A DNA stretch of 64,000 nt, from positions 1-64,000 of the forward strand of contig NZ_JAGGQU010000022.1 in NCBI RefSeq assembly GCF_018613155.1, read 5' to 3'. The position numbers were made by a program, and so were the translations under genes. Below are positions 42,154-48,939 of the stretch, in pieces; the stretch's first letter is position 1, and each line of letters opens with the position of its first letter. The notes beneath the pieces were generated by a model. That model worked only from the letters and a program-made list of their open reading frames with translations. It did not search any database and was not told the DNA's origin. This DNA is from Bacillus sp. ISL-55. GTDB taxonomy: Bacteria > Bacillota > Bacilli > Bacillales > Cytobacillaceae.

Positions 42154-43896
42154 ATGAATTCAAATCCGAAGTTTGTTTCTAAGATCCTTCCGCTTTTTGC
42201 GGCGTTTATGGTTATAATTACGTTAGCAGCGACATATGTCGTTCAAAATACTGATGATAAAGTATCGGTACCATTTTCTTCGCTTGTCAAGTCTATTGAG
42301 GGCCTAAATGGTGGCGAAGCAACATTAATTGAAAAAATGGATGGAACTCTTGTACTTGAAACAAAAGATTCAACATTTGTTTCCCAAGTTCCTCCCGGCA
42401 GCCAGATGGTTGAGAAATTAGTAGAGAAATATAATATAAACTATGAATATATGAACAACAGCAAGTATGGCGCTTGGATCCTTGGTGGAGTATTATTGCT
42501 GTTGATGGGTACTGCCTTCGTGATCCAAAAGAAAACAGGAGGTATAGGCTCAGGCAATAGAATGAAAAACAGTTTATCAAAGCCTACCCCCCTGCCTTCC
42601 CTTACCTTAGCAGATGTAGGTGGATTGCAAGAAGAAATGAAAGAGGAAATCGTCCAGACTCTAACAATCTTGAAAAATCCAGATAAATCATCAAAGATGG
42701 GCATCAAGCCTCCAAAGGGGATTTTGTTATATGGACCTCCTGGCACAGGTAAAACCTTACTTGCACAAGCAATTGCCCGTGAATTGAATGCCAATTTCTT
42801 CTCAGCCAGTGGATCTGCATTTAATGAAATGTTCATCGGTGTAGGTGCATCGCGTGTCCGCAGCTTATTCCAAAGTGCCCGCAAACAAGGTCCTGCTGTA
42901 ATTTTCATCGATGAAGTCGATGCTCTTGCAGGCAAGCGTAAACCCCATGGCGGTGAAGAAGGTGAAAAGACATTAACAGAGCTTCTTGTCCAGCTTGACG
43001 GAGGACATTCTAACGATGGCATCCTATTCATTGCTGCAACAAACAGAAAAGACATGCTTGATGATGCCTTTCTGCGCCCTGGCCGTATCGATTTCTCATT
43101 TAACGTTCCACTTCCTGATACGAAAGGGAGAAGAGAAATCATCGATATCCATATTAAAGGGAAAAACCTTGCTGCCGATGTCACAGCATCATTGGATGAC
43201 CTGGCAGAAAGTACTTCTGGTTTCTCAGGCGCAGAGTTAAATTCATTGTTTGAGACTGCAAGTAGACGGGCGTTAAGGAATGGACAGGATTTCATTTCGA
43301 AGAGTGATATAGATTATGCTCTTGACCGCACGATACTAGGCAGCACGTCCCGCACTCTTCAGGATGCTGACACAAAGCGCAGGGTAGCAATCCATGAGGC
43401 TGGGCACGCTCTGGTATCAGCTGTCACTAAACCTGGTTCAGTCCGGAAAGCAACGATCATTCCTCGGGGACAGGCACTTGGTTATGTGGCTCCAATTCCG
43501 AAAGAGCTTCAATTGTCCACACACAGCGACTTGATCGACCGGATTGCCATGATTCTTGCTGGCGGTGTCGCTGAAAGGATGATTCTAGGTGAGCACAGTA
43601 TCGGGGTAAGCGGTGATGTCCAACAGGCTAAACAGATCATTGAGCAAATGGTAGACACCGGATTGCTTCAGGAAGGTTTCTCACTTACATTTAGCAAAGG
43701 CTTAAAAGAAACAAAAATGCAGGAGCTTTTCGATGACGCTTTAGAAAAATCCGAAATGATCATAAATGCCCATCAGAATCAATTTGAACGACTAGTAGAT
43801 GAATTGCTGAAGAAAGAAACACTTGATGGTTCCGAAGTAGATGAGATCGTTCAAGATAAAACTGGATTTCGTGAAGATCAATATATAATGGCATAA
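42154..43896 (+). CDS. Short FtsH-type AAA+ zinc metalloprotease
   Basis: 580 residues: two membrane helices (about 10-28 and 106-124) enclosing an extracytoplasmic loop, AAA+ domain with Walker A GPPGTGKT (about residue 194), Walker B FIDEVDALAG, pore loop MFIGVGASRVR, and arginine finger region DDAFLRPGRID, then an M41 peptidase with HEAGH (about residue 414) and the third ligand segment GVSGDVQQAKQI. It is shorter than the main FtsH (about 640) and a diverged paralogue. Membrane protein quality control is likely. Monocistronic with AAGGAG. Confidence 0.9.
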   Translation: MNSNPKFVSKILPLFAAFMVIITLAATYVVQNTDDKVSVPFSSLVKSIEGLNGGEATLIEKMDGTLVLETKDSTFVSQVPPGSQMVEKLVEKYNINYEYMNNSKYGAWILGGVLLLLMGTAFVIQKKTGGIGSGNRMKNSLSKPTPLPSLTLADVGGLQEEMKEEIVQTLTILKNPDKSSKMGIKPPKGILLYGPPGTGKTLLAQAIARELNANFFSASGSAFNEMFIGVGASRVRSLFQSARKQGPAVIFIDEVDALAGKRKPHGGEEGEKTLTELLVQLDGGHSNDGILFIAATNRKDMLDDAFLRPGRIDFSFNVPLPDTKGRREIIDIHIKGKNLAADVTASLDDLAESTSGFSGAELNSLFETASRRALRNGQDFISKSDIDYALDRTILGSTSRTLQDADTKRRVAIHEAGHALVSAVTKPGSVRKATIIPRGQALGYVAPIPKELQLSTHSDLIDRIAMILAGGVAERMILGEHSIGVSGDVQQAKQIIEQMVDTGLLQEGFSLTFSKGLKETKMQELFDDALEKSEMIINAHQNQFERLVDELLKKETLDGSEVDEIVQDKTGFREDQYIMA

Positions 43897-43903
43897 CAAA
43901 AGT

Positions 43904-43932
43904 AAAAGGCTTTCCGCAGTGGAAAGCCTTTT
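43904..43932. terminator. Bidirectional terminator between ftsH-like and rsbRD genes
   Basis: 12-bp perfect stem AAAAGGCTTTCC / GGAAAGCCTTTT with a 5-base loop. Confidence 0.9.
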
Positions 43933-44759
43933 TATTTTTGCTCAAGAGCCTGGGACAGACTTGTACGAACTTCTGTTTCTTTAAATGAAAGCCCGAGCTG
44001 AACGGCTGTCTGGGCTATTTCAGGCCTGATACCAGAAAGAGTTGTCTTCACGCCTATTAGTTTCAATGCATTTAAAAGCTGGAATAACTGGTGGGCAACC
44101 ATTGTGTCTATCATCGCCACACCGGATAGATCGACAAACAAATGGTGTATATCTCTTTGACTGCAATGTTTCAATGTGTTTTCAAGAATCATTTTCGCCC
44201 TGTATGTATCAATATCTCCAATAAGAGGCAGCAAGCCTTGATGGTTGCTTAACGAGATGACAGGTGCACTTAATTCGTTGATAGTGTCCTGCTGGGCTTT
44301 CAAAACGGTTTGCGAGTATTTATATGTAGCTTCAACAAATCGTAAAATGACTTCATCCATTTCTTTCAGGATGACGTCATACCAATCATCCACTTCTTTT
44401 CTCGTTATCTCTGGATGTGCCTCCGCAAATTTTCGGACATAGTCAAAATACTGATTCCTTACGTTTTTAAATTCCCTGATCACATAATGGATTGGCGTAT
44501 TAATATGTTCAATATCACTGGCAATTTTGATAATCCATGGTTCAAAATCCTGGAAAAATTCTTTTTCACCTTTTTTGAATAATTCAATAAAATGAAGATG
44601 GAAATCATGATTTTGCTCTTTTAAGGCTTTTATGACATCAGGTTCTTTTGACGCATAAACACCTGCTGTCTTAGTCTTATCAATATTTTGATACCATTCT
44701 TCCGTTAAATTGCGGGTGTTTTCTTTTAGATATATATATAAGTTTTGATTTCTGTGCAC
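43932..44759 (-). CDS. rsbRD: RsbR-type stressosome protein (RsbRD)
   Basis: 275 residues. N-terminal non-haem globin-like RsbRD_N domain (LTEEWYQNIDKTKTAGVYAS, YDVILKEMDEVILRFVEATY) joined to a C-terminal STAS domain (VPLIGDIDTYRAKMILENTL in the form LLPLIGDIDTYRAKMILENT; LFVDLSGVAMIDTMVAHQLF; TTLSGIRPEIAQTAVQLGLS). The conserved threonines of the STAS part (DTMVAHQL with T in the phosphoacceptor region, TTLSG) suggest phosphorylation by RsbT. Stressosomes activate sigma-B. GTG 44759 follows GGGGGGAAGC by 7 bases. Related to B. subtilis YqhA. Confidence 0.9.
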   Translation of the reverse strand: MHRNQNLYIYLKENTRNLTEEWYQNIDKTKTAGVYASKEPDVIKALKEQNHDFHLHFIELFKKGEKEFFQDFEPWIIKIASDIEHINTPIHYVIREFKNVRNQYFDYVRKFAEAHPEITRKEVDDWYDVILKEMDEVILRFVEATYKYSQTVLKAQQDTINELSAPVISLSNHQGLLPLIGDIDTYRAKMILENTLKHCSQRDIHHLFVDLSGVAMIDTMVAHQLFQLLNALKLIGVKTTLSGIRPEIAQTAVQLGLSFKETEVRTSLSQALEQK

Positions 44760-44907
44760 TAAGCTTCCCCCCATCTGCACCACTGTGACTATAATAAAAG
44801 TGCAAGATAGTCTTTTTCTGAATTATATCAAATATCTTCCCTATTAAGAAATTATTAACATGGTGGTCCAATGACTCCATGTATTATTAGATTTATCTAT
44901 CTGCCTT

Positions 44908-45183
44908 TTAATCTAGATTATGTTTTTCCTTTAACTCAGGGGGAGCCATTTTTATTATTTGCTGGAAAATGATAAGCAGCACGCCTACATCATCTACAAT
45001 CCCAATCAGGGTTAAGAAGTCTGGGATGATATCGAACGGCAGCAGAAAATATCCGATGATCAAACCAACTGAAATTACTTTTTGCTTTACTGGGACCATT
45101 TTAGAAGTAAAGAACTCTATTAAAAAAGGGAAAAACCTTTTCACTTTAAATATAAGCCTAATTCTTTTGAAAAACTTTTTCAT
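44908..45183 (-). CDS. YkvA family protein (DUF1232)
   Basis: 91 residues: basic N-terminus (MKKFFKRIRLIFKVKRFFPF) and DUF1232 signature YFLLPFDIIPDFLTLIGIVDD read here as GYFLLPFDIIPDF and LTLIGIVDDVGVLLIIFQQ. Two short hydrophobic segments. Function unknown; widely conserved in Bacillus. GGAGG is 9 bases before the ATG. Stands alone. Confidence 0.9.
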   Translation of the reverse strand: MKKFFKRIRLIFKVKRFFPFLIEFFTSKMVPVKQKVISVGLIIGYFLLPFDIIPDFLTLIGIVDDVGVLLIIFQQIIKMAPPELKEKHNLD

Positions 45184-45319
45184 AATAAAACCTCCTTCAT
45201 ACTAGTAATACCCTCATTCACTTTTATGGAATCTTTAAACATCTAAGCAGACAAAGAACTGCAACGCTATATCTTTATACGTAGGAGGTAGAGAATTGTT
45301 TCAATCAGAAACAAATAAA

Positions 45320-45340
45320 CAGCCAATATAAATTGGCTGC
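45320..45340 (-). terminator. Terminator of mta
   Basis: 7-bp stem AGCCAAT / ATTGGCT, loop ATAA, flanked by CAG / CTG. T-rich on the minus strand, about 22 bases past the stop. Confidence 0.75.
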
Positions 45341-45361
45341 TTCCGAGCTTAATAAATTGAT

Positions 45362-46123
45362 TTACTTTTCTTGCTGATCGCAATAGTAATGTATTGCTTC
45401 TTTAAAGAACGCTGCTAGTCCTTGTTGGTATTTGTCTATATTTTTTGTGAACCGTGGGTCATCGACATATAAATCCCCAAGACCGCGAAATATATCCAGG
45501 GTGCAATCATAATAATGATCAGTGATAAACTGGCGCCAATCCGCTACTGCCCGCTGCACTCCCGGGTCTTCTGGACCGTAGTCCATTCCGGCCATGATTC
45601 GCTTATAAATTTCATCTGTCTTATTCTGGATTTCCCCCCAGTCTTCAGAAGAATATCCAGCGGTCCTCTTCTCTACTTTTTCGACAGTCTCCTTACCGTA
45701 TCTTTCCTTCGCTTCCTCACTATATTTCTTCTGATGTTCTTCGATTTCCTTCATATCAAAACCTTTGAACATATCCTTATTCTCCATTTGATAACCTCCT
45801 TCTATTGAATCAATTGTCATTTCCACTGTCCGGATGATCTCTTCAAGCCGCTTTTTTTTCGCTAAAAGCAATTCTTTATGCTTTTTGAGATTTTCTTTGC
45901 GGTTGAACTCTGGCCGGTCAATAAACTCCTTGATTTCATGAAGAGAAAAATCCATTTCCTTGAAAACTAAAATTTGCTGAAGACGCTCAAGATTTTCATC
46001 TGAATAAAGTCTGTACCCAGAAGAGGACACCTCCTCCGGTTTGAGTAAACCAATACGATCATAATGATGCAGAGTACGCACACTTACTCCAGTCGTCTCC
46101 GCAACTTCTTTTACTTTGTACAT
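45362..46123 (-). CDS. mta: MerR family multidrug-responsive regulator Mta
   Basis: 253 residues: MerR HTH (MYKVKEVAETTGVSVRTLHH, YDRIGLLKPEEVSSSGYRLY), dimerisation helix (about residues 75-108), and a TipAS-type ligand domain (EKRTAGYSSEDW; DHYYDCTLDIFRGLGDLYVD; FKEAIHYYCDQQEK). Near full-length match to B. subtilis Mta (257 residues), which activates bmr/blt drug efflux genes and itself. AGGTGAT precedes the ATG. The MerR-type promoter lies at 46147-46177. Confidence 0.95.
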   Translation of the reverse strand: MYKVKEVAETTGVSVRTLHHYDRIGLLKPEEVSSSGYRLYSDENLERLQQILVFKEMDFSLHEIKEFIDRPEFNRKENLKKHKELLLAKKKRLEEIIRTVEMTIDSIEGGYQMENKDMFKGFDMKEIEEHQKKYSEEAKERYGKETVEKVEKRTAGYSSEDWGEIQNKTDEIYKRIMAGMDYGPEDPGVQRAVADWRQFITDHYYDCTLDIFRGLGDLYVDDPRFTKNIDKYQQGLAAFFKEAIHYYCDQQEK

Positions 46124-46146
46124 ATCTCGATCACCTCCACATTAAG

Positions 46147-46177
46147 ATCGTAAACTATGACGCAGCGTCAGAGTCAA
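46147..46177 (-). promoter_or_regulatory. MerR-type promoter with dyad upstream of mta
   Basis: Minus strand TTGACT (46177-46172), a 19-bp spacer and TACGAT (46152-46147). In the spacer is a perfect 13-base dyad TGACGCAGCGTCA (46158-46170). The long 19-bp spacer with a central palindrome is the hallmark of MerR-family promoters, so Mta probably regulates itself. Confidence 0.75.
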
Positions 46178-46244
46178 TATGTTTTTGCAATTCCATTTTC
46201 TGAAAATTCATGTATAATAGAGAAAACTTTTAGGAGCTATGAAA

Positions 46245-46889
46245 ATGTACACTTTTACCAAAGTTTCTGTCTCCGGTTACAAGAACCAGCCAGTTCCATT
46301 TCAACTTATCAAACAGAATAAGCAAGCAAGTTCCCTCGTCGTCTTGCTACCTGGAAGAGGATATACTGTCCAAGGACCTTTATTTCATTATTCTACTGGA
46401 GTCTTTTTAAATAAAGGTTTCGATGTTCTTCATGTTAACTATGATTACAATACTGTTCAATCAGAATCTTTAACCTTGGAAGAGGAAATACAGCAAATAA
46501 CGGAGGATGTCAATTCAGTACTAGATCATACCCTTAAGTACCAGTCATACGCAGATTATACTTTAATCGGTAAATCACTGGGAACCATTGCCCTATCTTC
46601 AATAGTAGACCGAATCTCATTAAAAAACGCGAAGATTGTCTGGCTTACTCCGCTTCTGCAATTGGATTATGTTTTGGATAAGATGCTTTCATCATCACAA
46701 AATGGTCTTTGCATCATTGGTGATGAAGATCCATGTTTTATATCTGAAAAATTTGAGAAACTTAATGAAAAGGAAAATATGCAGACACTTTTGATACCAG
46801 GTACAGAGCACAGTCTCAACTATGCGGACCGGCCAGTTGATTCGATTGATGTATTGAAAAAGGTAATAACTGAAATTAGCAACTTTTAA
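46245..46889 (+). CDS. Alpha/beta hydrolase
   Basis: 214 residues: nucleophile elbow GKSLGT, oxyanion region LVVLLPGRGYTVQG, an acid candidate in CIIGDEDPCFI, and C-terminal GTEHSLNY with the catalytic His. No lid. Small hydrolase-like family (DUF1749-like/dienelactone type). Substrate unknown. ATG 46245 has AGGAG 8 bases before it; the earlier ATG at 46239 lies too near. TATAAT at 46213-46218 is the likely -10. Divergent from mta. Confidence 0.82.
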   Translation: MYTFTKVSVSGYKNQPVPFQLIKQNKQASSLVVLLPGRGYTVQGPLFHYSTGVFLNKGFDVLHVNYDYNTVQSESLTLEEEIQQITEDVNSVLDHTLKYQSYADYTLIGKSLGTIALSSIVDRISLKNAKIVWLTPLLQLDYVLDKMLSSSQNGLCIIGDEDPCFISEKFEKLNEKENMQTLLIPGTEHSLNYADRPVDSIDVLKKVITEISNF

Positions 46890-46906
46890 TGTAATGGGGG
46901 ATAAGC

Positions 46907-47644
46907 ATGAACAAGCTGGAGAAATACTACAAGAAAATTGCAAATCTCCCTTTAAAAGAAAGTTATAGTCGAAGTGAACTATTAACTTCGGATTTTATGA
47001 TGGCCAAGGAAAATAACACTGAAATTTACTATTGCACTCATAACGAATATATCAATAAAAAGGCCAAAGTGTTTATTGTAGGAATTACACCCGGGTTTCA
47101 ACAAATGAGTAAGTCGATTGCGGTTGCCCGAAAATGTTTAGAGGAAAACCTTTCTCTTGATGAGGTAGCTTATATTTGTAAGCGTGAGGCAAGGTTTTAT
47201 GGGGTACTTCGCAGTAACATCATCCAAATGCTCAATGATTTAGACCTGAATAACTTTTTGGATTTAAAAAGCTGCGAGGAGCTTTTTAACGATAAAGATT
47301 ACCTGCTTCATACCACTTCTCTCATTCCTTATGCAGTCTTTATCAATGGAAAGAACTATACCGGCCATAGCCCGAAAATCAAGAAGAATGAATTATTGAC
47401 TTCTTTTCTGGCAGAATTCTTCGAGCCCCAGGCTGCCTTACTTAGGAATGCACTGGTCATCCCGCTTGGTAAAGGAGTCGAGGAAATAATATCCGAATAT
47501 AAGCGATCCGGCATAATCAACGAAAATAATATCTTGTTCGGGTTCCCACATCCGTCAGGTGCGAATGGCCATCGCCTTCACCAATTTAATAGTAATAAAG
47601 AAAAAATGAAGAGAAAGATTAATGATTTTTTCCAAGAAAGATAA
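46907..47644 (+). CDS. Uracil-DNA-glycosylase-superfamily-like protein
   Basis: 245 residues. Two features of the UDG fold: VFIVGITPGFQQM (motif 1 region, GxxPG as in GQDPY/GEAPG) and FGFPHPSGANGHR (motif 2, HPS). The rest is unlike standard UDGs, and no iron-sulphur cysteines are seen, so activity on uracil is unproven. It is preceded by the alpha/beta hydrolase 17 bases upstream with GGGGGA ribosome site, probably one transcript. A bidirectional terminator follows. Confidence 0.75.
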   Translation: MNKLEKYYKKIANLPLKESYSRSELLTSDFMMAKENNTEIYYCTHNEYINKKAKVFIVGITPGFQQMSKSIAVARKCLEENLSLDEVAYICKREARFYGVLRSNIIQMLNDLDLNNFLDLKSCEELFNDKDYLLHTTSLIPYAVFINGKNYTGHSPKIKKNELLTSFLAEFFEPQAALLRNALVIPLGKGVEEIISEYKRSGIINENNILFGFPHPSGANGHRLHQFNSNKEKMKRKINDFFQER

Positions 47645-47667
47645 AAGACCAAGAATCTTGGTCTTTT
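47643..47667. terminator. Bidirectional terminator between convergent genes
   Basis: 11-bp perfect stem AAAAGACCAAG / CTTGGTCTTTT with loop AAT. Confidence 0.9.
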
Positions 47668-47671
47668 AAAC

Positions 47672-48307
47672 TTACTCAAATGGAATTTCTTCCTGATATG
47701 CCTTTTTGTATTTGTTCAGCATTTCTTCTTTATGTGCTTCACTTTCGATTATAATGTCTCCGTAAACAGGAACAACTGTATGCCAGTCCTGTTCTTCATT
47801 CTTCCTGGATACAAATAAATAGCTTTCTCCTTCTTTTAGCAGCTGGTCATTCTCCACCAGTATCAGGTTCTGCCCTTCATAGCCCCCCTGCTGATTGACT
47901 GTTACCTCATCTTGTAATTCACCCTTGATATTCTCAGCCACCTCCACTTTGAACTGTGTTTCAATCATCCCTCTTTCTTCAGAAGTTCCAGACATCTTTA
48001 TGACTTTTCCAACGAACACATTATCAGCCCATCCGACAAGCCTTTGAGGGTCAGTAACATCAAAAGCATGACTGGTTTGTACCGTTTGAATCACAGGATT
48101 TTCAGGAGGTTTATTTGAAAGCAATCCAGGACCGGCGATTCCCAAGGCAATGATCGCAGCAATGCCGGGTGTTGCAAAGGCGAGCCATTTCATTTTATTG
48201 CTTTTTCCTATCTCCGTTTTTGCCTTTTCAATCCCTATTCTGCTCCGGTCACTCAATTCTTTCGGTATTTCAATTTTATTCATTTCTGATTGAATTTTAT
48301 TGCTCAT
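47672..48307 (-). CDS. Membrane-anchored protein, probable anti-sigma factor
   Basis: 211 residues from ATG 48307 (48316 also possible). Cytoplasmic N-terminal part (IPKELSDRSRIGIEKAKTEI), one membrane segment (LAFATPGIAAIIALGIAGPG) and a beta-rich outer domain (DNVFVGKVIKMSGTSEERG, then NLILVENDQLLKEGESYLFV). It overlaps the sigma factor gene by about 10-20 bases, so it is translationally linked and likely an anti-sigma factor that holds the sigma factor at the membrane. It has no DUF3298 domain of RsiV. Partner inference by position only. Confidence 0.75.
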   Translation of the reverse strand: MSNKIQSEMNKIEIPKELSDRSRIGIEKAKTEIGKSNKMKWLAFATPGIAAIIALGIAGPGLLSNKPPENPVIQTVQTSHAFDVTDPQRLVGWADNVFVGKVIKMSGTSEERGMIETQFKVEVAENIKGELQDEVTVNQQGGYEGQNLILVENDQLLKEGESYLFVSRKNEEQDWHTVVPVYGDIIIESEAHKEEMLNKYKKAYQEEIPFE

Positions 48308-48821
48308 TTGCCTCATCTCCCTCCAAATCTTTGCGAAGCTTCCCCAATCCCCGGTACAATATTGTCTTTGCTGTACCTAGTGGAATATTCAATGTTTCTG
48401 AAACTTCTCTTAAAGTCATTCCTTGATAAAATCTAAGAAGGATTACACTTTTTTCTTCCTCCCTCAGCTCATCAATCAATCCCTTTAATGTAATTTCGGA
48501 TGTTAAATCTTCATCGACTGTTCCGGAAATAAATTCATCAAAATCGGGCTTCAGCGGCACAACCTTTTTTCTTTTTCTAAGAATGTCGAGAGAACAGCTG
48601 ATGGCTATTCTGATTAGCCATGACTTAAAATATTTAGGCTCTTTCAGTTCTTTAATGGATTTAAAAGACTTGTAAGCTGTTTCCTGTACAACATCCAATG
48701 CGTCATTCTGGTTTTTCACATATATAAACGCCATCTTGTATAGATCTTGCTCATATTGCTGGAAAAGCTCGAGAAATGCTTTGTCATTTCCCTTCTGTGC
48801 CTTTTTAATCAACTTCAGCAA
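48297..48821 (-). CDS. ECF-type RNA polymerase sigma factor
   Basis: 174 residues from TTG 48821: region 2 (KAFLELFQQYEQDLYKMAFI, YVKNQNDALDVVQETAYKSF, then KYFKSWLIRIAISCSLDILR) and region 4 (EEEKSVILLRFYQGMTLREV, SETLNIPLGTAKTILYRGLG). ECF family, group of SigV/SigY-like factors. TTG has AAGGGGG 8 bases upstream; an ATG at 48854 lacks a ribosome site. Co-encoded with the membrane protein downstream, a presumed anti-sigma factor. Regulon unknown. Confidence 0.88.
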   Translation of the reverse strand: MLKLIKKAQKGNDKAFLELFQQYEQDLYKMAFIYVKNQNDALDVVQETAYKSFKSIKELKEPKYFKSWLIRIAISCSLDILRKRKKVVPLKPDFDEFISGTVDEDLTSEITLKGLIDELREEEKSVILLRFYQGMTLREVSETLNIPLGTAKTILYRGLGKLRKDLEGDEANEQ

Positions 48822-48904
48822 TAGGTGCACCCCCTTGTAACCGTTCTTACTCATTAGACGGAAGATTCGCCGGTATGGCTTTAAATCCTCTAAAAAAGTT
48901 CTAA

Positions 48905-48936
48905 AAAACAAAAAACATCCTGTACATCAGGATGCT
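48905..48936 (-). terminator. Terminator of the nuclease-helicase gene
   Basis: 7-bp stem CATCCTG / CAGGATG with loop TACAT; minus-strand T run. It separates the helicase gene from the sigma factor gene. Confidence 0.8.
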
Positions 48937-48939
48937 TTC

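Noticed and set aside
42441-43295. 284-codon minus-strand ORF
   Set aside because: Antisense to the FtsH-like gene, with serine/proline-rich composition typical of a shadow frame.
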